Below, piece after piece: positions 1 to 7,038 of a stretch of DNA of 64,000 nt (positions are counted from its first letter, which is position 1; each line of letters opens with the position of its first letter). Below the pieces are notes generated by a model. It was not told the DNA's origin. It did not search any database and worked only from the letters and a program-made list of their open reading frames with translations. The stretch is from positions 44,640-108,639 of the forward strand of contig NZ_VISR01000034.1 in assembly GCF_007827595.1 (NCBI RefSeq), written 5' to 3'. The translations under genes and the position numbers were made by a program. This DNA comes from Streptomyces sp. BK340 (GTDB taxonomy: Bacteria; Actinomycetota; Actinomycetes; Streptomycetales; Streptomycetaceae).

Positions 1-239
1 CACGGCACCTGGGCAGCCAGATCGGCGCCGGACTGAAGTCGATGATCGGCGGCGAGCTGAAGGGCCTCACCAAGACGCTGGTGCAGACCCGCAACCAGGC
101 CATGGAGCGGCTGGTCGAGCAGGCACGCGCGCGCGGCGCCAACGGGGTGCTGGCGTTCCGCTTCGACGTGACGGAGGCCGCCGACGTGGGCACGGAGGTG
201 TGCGCGTACGGGACCGCGGTGGTCCTGGCCCGGGAGTAG
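1..239 (+). CDS. YbjQ/UPF0145-type protein, 3' fragment
   Basis: The open frame enters from the left edge (first full codon at base 3) and stops at TAG 237-239, so only about 78 C-terminal residues are visible. The pattern of a helix (LVQTRNQAMERLVEQA), then GANGVLAFRF, then a valine-rich strand ending in CAYGTAVV is that of the small YbjQ family, thought to form pentamers and sometimes annotated as heavy-metal binding. The biochemical role is not established. The N-terminus and any partner upstream lie outside the window. Family assignment is fairly safe; function is unknown. Confidence 0.75.
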   Translation, partial: RHLGSQIGAGLKSMIGGELKGLTKTLVQTRNQAMERLVEQARARGANGVLAFRFDVTEAADVGTEVCAYGTAVVLARE

Positions 240-255
240 GCCCCCGGGCCAGAGG

Positions 256-1017
256 TCACGCGGTGTGCCGGTCGGCGTTCGCGGTGATCGCCTCGCTCAG
301 GTGATCGGCCAGCCCGGGCCGCATGGCGTCGTAGAACGCCTTGAAGCGCTCGTCGGCGACGTACATCGCGCCCAGGCAGCGGTGCATGGGGTGCGGGCAC
401 TCGTAGAACCACTTGCCGATGTGCCGGCGGTGCTCCTCGGCCAGGTCCATGGCCGCCTCCCCCGACGGCTGCCCGCCGGCGGTCATCAGGGCGACGTAGC
501 GCTCGGTCCAGTCGTCGACCTCCGCCTGGAGGCGCTTCCAGTCCTCCTTGGTGTAGCGGGCGGCGCGGCGCTGCGACTCCGCGTACGCCTCGGTGCCGCC
601 CCAGCGCTGCTCCGCCTCCTCGGCGTACTGCTCGGGGTCCTTGTCCCCGAAGACCTCGAACCGCTCCTCGGGCGTGAGGTTGATGCCCATCGTGCGTGCC
701 TCCATCGCGTGCTCCACGGCCGCGACCATCTTCTGCAGCTTCTCGATCCGGGCGGTCAGCAGCTCGTGCTGGCGGCGCAGGTGCACGCGCGGGTCCGCCT
801 CCGGATCGTCGAGAAGGGCCGCGACCTCGTCGAGCGGGAAGCCGAGTTCCCGGTGGAACAGGATCTGCTGGAGCCGGTCGAGGTCGGCGTCGCCGTAACG
901 CCGGTGGCCGGCGTGGGTGCGCTCGCTGGGCACGAGCAGGCCGATCTCGTCGTAGTGGTGCAGGGTGCGCACCGTGACCCCGGCGAACCCCGCGACCTGT
1001 CCCACGGAGTAGCTCAC
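256..1017 (-). CDS. tipA: TipAL-like MerR-family thiopeptide-responsive regulator
   Basis: 253 residues, the known length of TipAL. An N-terminal MerR winged helix (about residues 1-70, with YSVGQVAGFAGVTVRTLHHY) is followed by a dimerisation helix and the C-terminal TipAS antibiotic-binding domain (about 110-250, with conserved W and HRRHIGKWFYEC). The start is GTG 1017, preceded by AAGGAG at 1025-1030; an upstream ATG at 1050 has no such site. In the family, TipAL covalently binds thiopeptides such as thiostrepton through a cysteine and activates its own promoter, while an internal start makes the short sponge form TipAS. It is divergent from the ClC gene and shares with it a perfect operator at 1058-1074. 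Confidence 0.93.
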   Translation of the reverse strand: MSYSVGQVAGFAGVTVRTLHHYDEIGLLVPSERTHAGHRRYGDADLDRLQQILFHRELGFPLDEVAALLDDPEADPRVHLRRQHELLTARIEKLQKMVAAVEHAMEARTMGINLTPEERFEVFGDKDPEQYAEEAEQRWGGTEAYAESQRRAARYTKEDWKRLQAEVDDWTERYVALMTAGGQPSGEAAMDLAEEHRRHIGKWFYECPHPMHRCLGAMYVADERFKAFYDAMRPGLADHLSEAITANADRHTA

Positions 1018-1057
1018 TTTTCCGCTCCTTGTCGTCGGTACGTCCTCCACGCTGAGG

Positions 1058-1074
1058 CCTCACGCCACGTGAGG
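1058..1074. promoter_or_regulatory. Candidate TipAL operator
   Basis: Perfect inverted repeat CCTCACG-CCA-CGTGAGG, 41 bp upstream of the tipA start and 57 bp upstream of the ClC start. MerR-family proteins bind palindromes inside long promoter spacers, and TipAL is known to be autoregulatory, so this is the best candidate site. Whether it also controls the divergent ClC/gad pair is inference. Confidence 0.7.
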
Positions 1075-1130
1075 TGCAACCCCCTTTCATTCGGGATGTT
1101 CGACATCTTTTGTCCGCTTATGGTGATCTC

Positions 1131-2417
1131 GTGGCCCAGGACAGCGCGCAGCAGGCGCCCACCACCGCTCCCGCGGCCCCCGCGCGCGCCCTGTTGCCCC
1201 TGATCCTGCCCGCTCTGCTGGTGGGCGTGGTGTGCAGCCTGCTCTACGTCGGAGTGAGCGTCGCCGCCGAGCAGTTCGAAGACGTGCTGTGGCAGAACCT
1301 GCCCGCCGCCCTGGGGATCGGCGGCTACTCCACGCTGTGGATCTTCGTCATGCTCACCGCGACCGGCATCGCGGTCGGTCTGGTGGTGTGGAAGGTGCCG
1401 GGACACGCGGGTCCGGACCCGGCGACCATGGGGCTGAACGCGCCCGCGCTACCGCCCGTCGTACTGCCCGGCCTGCTGCTGGCGGCGGCCCTGATGCTCG
1501 CGGGCGGCCCGAGCCTGGGCCCCGAGAACCCGATCATCGCCACGAACGTCGGGCTGGCGGTGTGGCTGGGCCACCGGTTCATGCCCAGGCTGCCGAACCC
1601 GCTGTGGATGGCACTGGCGGAGGCGGGGACGCTCGGCGCGCTGTTCGGCACCCCGGTGGCCGCCGCCCTGGTGATCTCGGAGGCACTGGCCGGGCAGCGG
1701 ATCAGAGGGCTGCTGTGGGACAACCTCTTCGCCCCGCTGGCCGCCGCCGCGGCGGGCGCCCTGACGACCGACCTCCTCCACCACCCGAGCTTCGACCTCC
1801 ACCTGCCCCCGGTCGGCCGGCCGGACGCGGGCAACATCCTGGCGGCGATCGTCGTCGCGTCGGTCGCCGCGGCGCTCGGCATGTGTGCGGTCTACGCCTT
1901 TCCGCACCTCCACCGCGCCTTCCAGCGGCTGCGGCACCCGATGCTGATGCTTCCGGCGGGCGGACTCGTCCTGGGGGCGCTGGGAGCCCTGGGGGGCCCG
2001 CTGACGCTCTTCAAGGGGCTGGACCAGATCTCCGAGCTGGCGGCCGACCCCGAGGGCTGGACGGCCGGACAGTTCGCCACCATGGCGGTGGTGAAACTGG
2101 CCGCCCTGACGGTCGCCGCGACCTGCGGCTTCCGCGGCGGGCGGATCTTCCCCGGCGTGTTCATCGGAACCGCCCTCGGTCTGAGCGCCCACGCCCTGGT
2201 GCCCGGCGTCCCGCCCGCCGTGGGGGTGGCGGCGGGCGTGCTGGGCATGCTCCTGGCCATCACCCGGCAAGGCTGGGTGAGCCTGTTCACCGCGGCGGTC
2301 CTGGTCGCCTCGCCCGTCATCCTCGCCCTGCTCTGCATCGCCTCGCTGCCGGCCTGGCTGCTGGTGACGGGGCGGCCGCAGATGCAGCTGCGGGCGGACG
2401 GCACACAGATCCGCTGA
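1131..2417 (+). CDS. ClC-family chloride channel / Cl-/H+ antiporter
   Basis: 428 residues with about ten hydrophobic helices. ClC signature positions are visible: GPENP (E132 at the position of the gating glutamate of the G(K/R)EGP motif) and GGRIFPGVFIG (the GxFxP motif near residue 340). The gate motif is divergent (N for G), and actinobacterial members of this branch are often called simply ion channel protein. Start GTG 1131 is preferred because the earlier in-frame ATG at 1074 would place the operator inside the gene; the ribosome site is weak. It ends 27 bp before glutamate decarboxylase and probably forms an operon with it, fitting the known role of ClC exchangers as an electrical shunt in decarboxylase-based acid resistance. 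Confidence 0.85.
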   Translation: MAQDSAQQAPTTAPAAPARALLPLILPALLVGVVCSLLYVGVSVAAEQFEDVLWQNLPAALGIGGYSTLWIFVMLTATGIAVGLVVWKVPGHAGPDPATMGLNAPALPPVVLPGLLLAAALMLAGGPSLGPENPIIATNVGLAVWLGHRFMPRLPNPLWMALAEAGTLGALFGTPVAAALVISEALAGQRIRGLLWDNLFAPLAAAAAGALTTDLLHHPSFDLHLPPVGRPDAGNILAAIVVASVAAALGMCAVYAFPHLHRAFQRLRHPMLMLPAGGLVLGALGALGGPLTLFKGLDQISELAADPEGWTAGQFATMAVVKLAALTVAATCGFRGGRIFPGVFIGTALGLSAHALVPGVPPAVGVAAGVLGMLLAITRQGWVSLFTAAVLVASPVILALLCIASLPAWLLVTGRPQMQLRADGTQIR

Positions 2418-2444
2418 CCAACTCCCGTTACTGGAGGCACGTAC

Positions 2445-3851
2445 ATGGCCCTGCACAGAGGTCCCGAGAAGCACGACGAGCGGCCGATGTCGGTCAACCC
2501 GTTCTTCGGGGATGCGAACCCGGTTGTCGAAATGGCCGAGGCCCCGCCCAAGCACCGGCTGCCCGACACCCCCCTGCCTCCCACCACGGCGGCGCAGATC
2601 GTGCACGACGAGCTGATGCTGGACGGCAACTCCCGCCTGAACCTGGCCACGTTCGTCACCACGTGGATGGAGCCGCAGGCCGGGATGCTGATGGCGGAGT
2701 GCACGGACAAGAACATGATCGACAAGGACGAGTACCCGCGCACGGCCGAGCTGGAGCGGCGCTGTGTGGCGATGCTCGCCGACCTGTGGAACGCGCCGGA
2801 CCCGTCGGCCGCCGTGGGCTGTTCGACCACGGGATCCAGCGAGGCGTGCATGCTCGCCGGGATGGCGCTGAAGCGGCGCTGGGCGAAGCGCAACGCCGAC
2901 CGCTACCCGGGGGCGCGCCCGAACCTGGTCATGGGCGTCAACGTCCAGGTCTGCTGGGACAAGTTCTGCAACTTCTGGGAGGTGGAGCCCCGGCTGGTCC
3001 CGATGGAGGGCGAGCGGTACCACCTCGATCCGCAGGCGGCGGCCGAGCTGTGCGACGAGAACACCATCGGGGTCGTCGGCATCCTCGGCTCCACCTTCGA
3101 CGGGTCCTACGAGCCGATCGCGGACCTGTGCACGGCCCTGGACGACCTCCAGGAGCGCACCGGTCTCGACATCCCGGTGCACGTGGACGGCGCGTCCGGG
3201 GCCATGGTGGCGCCCTTCCTCGACGAGGACCTGGTGTGGGACTTCCGCCTCCCGCGCGTGGCCTCGATCAACACCTCGGGCCACAAGTACGGCCTGGTCT
3301 ACCCGGGCGTCGGCTGGGCCCTGTGGCGGGACAAGGAGGCTCTGCCCGACGAACTGGTCTTCCGGGTGAACTACCTGGGCGGCGACATGCCGACCTTCGC
3401 GCTCAACTTCTCCCGGCCCGGCGCCCAGGTGGTCGCGCAGTACTACACGTTCCTGCGGCTGGGCCGGGAGGGCTACCGGGCGGTGCAGCAGTCGACCCGG
3501 GACGTGGCGCGCTACGTCGCCGGCAGGATCGAGGCGCTGGACGACTTCCGGTTGCTCACACACGGTGACGAACTGCCGGTGTTCGCCTTCACCACCGCCG
3601 AGGGCGTGACGTCGTACGACGTCTTCGACGTCGCCCGGCGGCTGCGCGAGGGCGGCTGGCTGGTGCCCGCGTACACCTTCCCGCCCAACCGGGAGGATCT
3701 CGCCGTGATCCGGATCGTGTGCCGCAACGGCTTCTCCCACGACCTCGCCGACCTGTTCGTGGACGACCTGAACCGCCTGGTGCCGGAGCTGCGCCGGCAG
3801 CCGCATCCACTGACCCGGGACAAGGAGGCGGCCACCGGCTTCCACCACTAG
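2445..3851 (+). CDS. gadB: Glutamate decarboxylase (PLP-dependent)
   Basis: 468 residues, close to the 466 of E. coli GadB. It converts glutamate to GABA and CO2, consuming a proton. The pyridoxal-phosphate lysine is K281 in INTSGHKYGLVYPGVGW. The substrate and cofactor regions GCSTTGSSEACMLAGMALKRRW (near residues 125-145) and HVDGASGAMVAPF (near 246) are intact. A GGAGG lies about 9 bases before ATG 2445. It follows the ClC gene at 27 bp, suggesting a shared acid-stress role. No glutamate/GABA antiporter (GadC type) is present in the window, so exchange would have to use a transporter encoded elsewhere. Its TAG lies in the terminator palindrome at 3848-3914. Confidence 0.95.
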   Translation: MALHRGPEKHDERPMSVNPFFGDANPVVEMAEAPPKHRLPDTPLPPTTAAQIVHDELMLDGNSRLNLATFVTTWMEPQAGMLMAECTDKNMIDKDEYPRTAELERRCVAMLADLWNAPDPSAAVGCSTTGSSEACMLAGMALKRRWAKRNADRYPGARPNLVMGVNVQVCWDKFCNFWEVEPRLVPMEGERYHLDPQAAAELCDENTIGVVGILGSTFDGSYEPIADLCTALDDLQERTGLDIPVHVDGASGAMVAPFLDEDLVWDFRLPRVASINTSGHKYGLVYPGVGWALWRDKEALPDELVFRVNYLGGDMPTFALNFSRPGAQVVAQYYTFLRLGREGYRAVQQSTRDVARYVAGRIEALDDFRLLTHGDELPVFAFTTAEGVTSYDVFDVARRLREGGWLVPAYTFPPNREDLAVIRIVCRNGFSHDLADLFVDDLNRLVPELRRQPHPLTRDKEAATGFHH

Positions 3852-3914
3852 GGGGTTTCGTTCGGATCAGCCCGGGTCCGCGGCGTCCGGCCTGATCCGA
3901 ACGAAACCCCCTAG
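3848..3914. terminator. Bidirectional terminator, 23-bp perfect arms
   Basis: Arms 3848-3870 (begins CTAGGGGGTTTCGTTCGG) and 3892-3914 are perfect reverse complements with a 21-nt loop. It separates the convergent gadB and ABC permease genes. Both stop codons (TAG 3849-3851 on plus, TAG 3913-3911 on minus) sit at the same place in each arm. Confidence 0.9.
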
Positions 3915-4681
3915 CGGCCCAGGCGCGCGAACTTCCGTACCGCCAGCGGGAAGAACACGGCCAGCAGGCCGAGCGGCCAGACCACGGCCGCCCCCACGTG
4001 GCCCGGATCGACGCCCTGGCCGCCGAGCAGGTCGCGCACCGCCGTCGCCGTCCGGGACAGCGGGTTCCACCTGACGGCCGTGCCCAGCCAGTGGGGCATG
4101 GCGTCCGGCGTGGCGAGAGCGTTGGAGAAGAAGCCGACCGGCCAGACGAGGATCTGCACGGCCTGGACCATCTCGGGCCGGCCGGCGACCAGGGCGAGGT
4201 GGATGCCGACCCAGAGCATCGCGAAGCGGAGCAGCAGGAGCAGACCCACGGCGCCCAGGAAGGCGCCCGGGCCGCCGTGCGCCCGCCAGCCGAGCGCGTA
4301 CGCCACCGCCGTCATCAGGGCGAGCGCGACGGCCGACTGGAGCATGTCGGCCGCCGAACGGCCCACCAGGACCGCCCCGTTGGTCATGGGCAGGGAGCGG
4401 AAGCGGTCGATGACGCCCTTGTCGAGGTCCTGGGTGACGTTGAGCATCGTGCCCTCCAGGCCGAAGGCCATGGTGAGCGCGAGCATGCCGGGCACCAGGT
4501 AGTCGACGTAGTCGCCGGTGACGCCCCGGCCGCCGCCGACCAGGTAGCCGAACATCAGCAGCAGCATCACCGGGAAGACCAGGGCCACCAGCACCTGCCC
4601 GGGCTGCCGTGCCCAGTGGGCGAGTTCGCGCCGGGTCATGGTCCAGGAGTCGGTCAGGACGTAAGGGGCCACCGCCATCAC
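3911..4681 (-). CDS. ABC-2 type transporter permease (DrrB-like)
   Basis: 256 residues with six predicted membrane helices and the ABC-2 signature region near the middle (VDYLVPGMLALTMAFGLEGTML, then DLDKGVIDRFRSLPMTNGAVLVGR). It pairs with the ATPase gene immediately upstream: ATG 4681 overlaps the ATPase stop in an ATGA. DrrAB-type exporters move drugs or lipids out of the cell. The substrate cannot be told from sequence. Expression probably follows the PadR-controlled promoter at 5629-5704. Confidence 0.92.
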   Translation of the reverse strand: MMAVAPYVLTDSWTMTRRELAHWARQPGQVLVALVFPVMLLLMFGYLVGGGRGVTGDYVDYLVPGMLALTMAFGLEGTMLNVTQDLDKGVIDRFRSLPMTNGAVLVGRSAADMLQSAVALALMTAVAYALGWRAHGGPGAFLGAVGLLLLLRFAMLWVGIHLALVAGRPEMVQAVQILVWPVGFFSNALATPDAMPHWLGTAVRWNPLSRTATAVRDLLGGQGVDPGHVGAAVVWPLGLLAVFFPLAVRKFARLGR

Positions 4682-5628
4682 ACGGCCTCCTTCACTCGGT
4701 TCCCGTCACCGGTCAGGTGCAGGAACACCTCGTCCAGCGTGGGTCGGCGCAGGGCGACGTCCGCCGCCTCGATGCCGGCCGCCTCCAAGGCGCGTACGAC
4801 CCCGGAGAGCGCGCTCATGCGGTCGGTGACCGCGGCGCTGAGCAGCCGGCGGTCGGTGTCCACCGAGACGCCGGTGACGGGCAGCAGGGCGGCGGCCTCG
4901 CCGAGCCGGCCCGCGTCGCGCAGGACGACGTCGATGCGGTCGCCGCCGGTGAGGGTCTTCAGCTCGTCGGGGGTGCCGTCGGCGACGACCCGGCCGTGGT
5001 CCACGAAGGCGATGCGATGGGCCAGCTGGTCGGCCTCCTCCAGGTACTGGGTGGTGAGCAGGACCGTCGTGCCGCCGCCGACCAGGGAGCGGACGGCGGA
5101 CCAGACCTCCGCGCGGCCGCGCGGGTCGAGGCCGGTCGTCGGCTCGTCCAGGAACAGCACCTCGGGGTCGGTGATCAGAGAGGCCGCGAGATCGAGGCGG
5201 CGGCGCATGCCGCCGCTGTAGCGGGCCACCGGGGTGCGGCCGGTGTCGCCGAGGCCGAAGCGGTCCAGGAGTTCGGCGGCGCGCACGCGCGCGCGGCGGG
5301 CGCCGAGGTGGTGCAGGCGGGCGAACATCTCCAGGTTCTGCCGGCCGTCCAGCTGCTCGTCCAGGGCCGCGTACTGGCCCAGCAGACCGATGCGCCGCCG
5401 CAGCGCGCGAGCCTCGGTGAGGACGTCGTGCCCGGCGACCTCGACGCGGCCGCCGTCCGGCCTGAGCAGGGTGGACAGGATCCGCACCAGGGTGGTCTTG
5501 CCCGCCCCGTTGGGGCCGAGCACCGCGTGCACGGTGCCGCGGGTGATGCGCAGGTCGAGCCCGTCCAGGGCGTGTCTGGTGCCGTAGGTCTTTCGTGCGT
5601 CCTCGACGGTGATCGCCGTGTCGGCCAC
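4678..5628 (-). CDS. ABC transporter ATP-binding protein (DrrA-like)
   Basis: 316 residues. Walker A GPNGAGKTT (about residues 38-46), signature YSGGMRRRLD, Walker B VLFLDEPTTGLD and the switch region TTQYLEEADQLAHR are all intact, so it should hydrolyse ATP. The C-terminal extension (DEVFLHLTG) is typical of daunorubicin-resistance DrrA ATPases. Start GTG 5628 is preceded by GGGAG at 7 nt. It is translationally coupled to the permease. The promoter region upstream carries two TCAAACTTGA motifs, and the PadR-family gene lies just beyond, so drug- or stress-inducible export is likely. Confidence 0.94.
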   Translation of the reverse strand: MADTAITVEDARKTYGTRHALDGLDLRITRGTVHAVLGPNGAGKTTLVRILSTLLRPDGGRVEVAGHDVLTEARALRRRIGLLGQYAALDEQLDGRQNLEMFARLHHLGARRARVRAAELLDRFGLGDTGRTPVARYSGGMRRRLDLAASLITDPEVLFLDEPTTGLDPRGRAEVWSAVRSLVGGGTTVLLTTQYLEEADQLAHRIAFVDHGRVVADGTPDELKTLTGGDRIDVVLRDAGRLGEAAALLPVTGVSVDTDRRLLSAAVTDRMSALSGVVRALEAAGIEAADVALRRPTLDEVFLHLTGDGNRVKEAV

Positions 5629-5645
5629 GTGCCAGCTCCCTTGTT

Positions 5646-5659
5646 AGTCAAACTTGACT
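5646..5659. promoter_or_regulatory. Candidate PadR operator 1
   Basis: AGTCAA-AC-TTGACT, 6-bp arms, lying 17 bp upstream of the DrrA-like start. The core TCAAACTTGA recurs at 5694-5703. PadR-family repressors usually bind palindromes at the adjacent transporter promoter. Assignment is by position. Confidence 0.6.
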
Positions 5660-5693
5660 ACTTCCTCGAAAGTAACGCGGGCCGACCCGTTGG

Positions 5694-5703
5694 TCAAACT
5701 TGA
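5694..5703. promoter_or_regulatory. Candidate PadR operator 2
   Basis: Second copy of TCAAACTTGA, 46 bp from the first (between four and five helical turns), directly abutting the stop codon of the PadR gene. The pair brackets the likely promoter of the ABC genes. Confidence 0.5.
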
Positions 5704-6345
5704 TTAGTGGTCATCCTCCGGATGCCGCTCCCCCGTCGCGTACGGGTTCTCCTGCCCCTCGGTGAGCACGCCCACGAAGCGCTCGCCCTCGCCGGCGAAC
5801 GTGTAGGCGCCCGCCTCCAGGCGGGCGATCAGCCCCTGGGTCCAGGCCTCGTCGGAGTCGGCCGTGTGGACCCAGAGGTTCATGATCTCGCCGATGTGGC
5901 CGAGCTGTTCGGGACCGTCCTCGGGGATGTAGTGCCCGGTGACTGCGGCCCGCCACTGCCCGATCCGCCGGATCCGCTCCCGGAGCAGATCCAGCGCCTC
6001 GGCCCGCGCCAGCTCGACCAGGAAACCGATGGCCGCCGACTGGATGTCCATCTTCTGGTCGTAGGAGACCAGGGACTCCCTCAGCAGCCGGAAGAACTCC
6101 CCCTCGCCCCGGTCCGTGATCTCGTACTCGGTGCGCGGCGGCCCGCCGGCCGTGGAGGGCGCGATCTCGTGCGCGTGCAGCAGCCCCTGCTTCTCCATCT
6201 GCTTCAGGGCGTGGTAGATCGAGCCCGGCTTGGCGTTGGACCACTCGTGCGCGCCCCAGTACTCCAGGTCGTTGCGCACCTGGTAGCCATGGGCCCGCCC
6301 GTGCTGGCGCACCGCGCCCAGCACGAGAAGACGGATCGCTGACAT
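5704..6345 (-). CDS. PadR-family transcriptional regulator
   Basis: 213 residues. The N-terminal winged helix (AIRLLVLGAV...HGYQVRNDLEYWG, then PGSIYHALKQMEKQGLL and a TEYEITDRGEGEF wing) is typical of PadR, followed by a C-terminal helical domain (residues 100-190) for dimerisation and ligand response. ATG 6345 is chosen because homologues begin MSxxRLLVLG. A weak ribosome site fits coupling to the DinB-like gene ending 23 bp upstream. It lies just before the DrrAB-like genes, whose promoter carries two palindromes, so it is most likely their repressor. Confidence 0.9.
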   Translation of the reverse strand: MSAIRLLVLGAVRQHGRAHGYQVRNDLEYWGAHEWSNAKPGSIYHALKQMEKQGLLHAHEIAPSTAGGPPRTEYEITDRGEGEFFRLLRESLVSYDQKMDIQSAAIGFLVELARAEALDLLRERIRRIGQWRAAVTGHYIPEDGPEQLGHIGEIMNLWVHTADSDEAWTQGLIARLEAGAYTFAGEGERFVGVLTEGQENPYATGERHPEDDH

Positions 6346-6368
6346 GCGGTCCAGGTTATTGCGCGGAG

Positions 6369-6908
6369 CTAGCCCGCCTGCTCCAGGGCCACCAGCTCGA
6401 ACGCGGTCTTCCCGTCCAGGGACTCGCGGACGATGTCGGCGTGTCCGGCGTGCCGGGCCGTCTCGCGGATCAGGTGCAGGCACAGCCAGCGCAGGGAGAC
6501 GCGGCCCTCCGGCGGGAACCACGGGTCGGGCGGCAGCGGGAAGCTGTCGTCCAGGCTGGGCGCGGAGCGGATGAACTTCTCCGTCTCGGCGGCGACCTCC
6601 GCCCAGAACGCGAGCTGCGAGGCGACCGTCTCGTCGCCCACGAGCTGGAAGCTCTCGTGCCAGTTCGACTCGTCGCGCGGGATCGCCGGCGGTTCCTGCT
6701 TGGCCCGGGCCACCCAGCCCTGCTCGACCTCGGCGACATGCTTGAGCAGTCCGCCCAGGGACAGCTCGCTGGCGCTCGGGCGGGATCGGGCCTGCTCCTC
6801 GGTCAGCCCCAGCAGCGCCCGGCGGATCCCGCCGCGCTGTTCCTCGATGAACGCCAGCAGCGCTCCCCGCTCGTCGCCCTGCGTCTCCGCCGCCACGTGA
6901 GTGACCAT
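6369..6908 (-). CDS. DinB-family (DUF664-like) four-helix protein
   Basis: 179 residues of predicted helical bundle. The metal-site histidines typical of the DinB/YfiT superfamily are visible in GGLLKHVAEVEQ (near residue 55), near residue 85 (WHESF) and in RETARHAGHADIVRE (near 150-160). Members are thiol-dependent metalloenzymes in some cases (for example mycothiol transferases), but the substrate here is not evident. It is the first gene of a probable operon with padR and the ABC exporter, which suggests a joint detoxification role: modify, sense, export. That role is inference. Confidence 0.85.
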   Translation of the reverse strand: MVTHVAAETQGDERGALLAFIEEQRGGIRRALLGLTEEQARSRPSASELSLGGLLKHVAEVEQGWVARAKQEPPAIPRDESNWHESFQLVGDETVASQLAFWAEVAAETEKFIRSAPSLDDSFPLPPDPWFPPEGRVSLRWLCLHLIRETARHAGHADIVRESLDGKTAFELVALEQAG

Positions 6909-6957
6909 GACCGACCGCCTTCCATCGGGTCCGTTTCCCTGACACCGACGAAGCTAC

Positions 6958-6992
6958 GGGCCCTTGCGGTCAGGTTCTGTCCGCAAGAGCCC
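6958..6992. terminator. Hairpin downstream of the aldehyde dehydrogenase
   Basis: GGGCCCTTGCGG (6958-6969) pairs with CCGCAAGAGCCC (6981-6992), 11 of 12 bases, 11-nt loop. It is placed to terminate the minus-strand dehydrogenase transcript before the DinB promoter. Imperfect 18/19-bp tandem repeats (7008-7025 and 7026-7044) lie between it and the stop codon. Confidence 0.6.
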
Positions 6993-7038
6993 GCCGATCG
7001 GAAGGTTCCGGAACCCGGCCCAGAACCGGAAACCCGGC

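Noticed and set aside
265..1203. Long plus-strand open frame opposite tipA
   Set aside because: It is the complement of a gene with clear MerR and TipAS domains; its translation is Val/Leu/Arg-rich low complexity with no domain.
1449..3848. 800-codon minus-strand open frame opposite ClC and gadB
   Set aside because: A GC-rich shadow of two well-supported genes; no motif and it would cross a terminator and operator.
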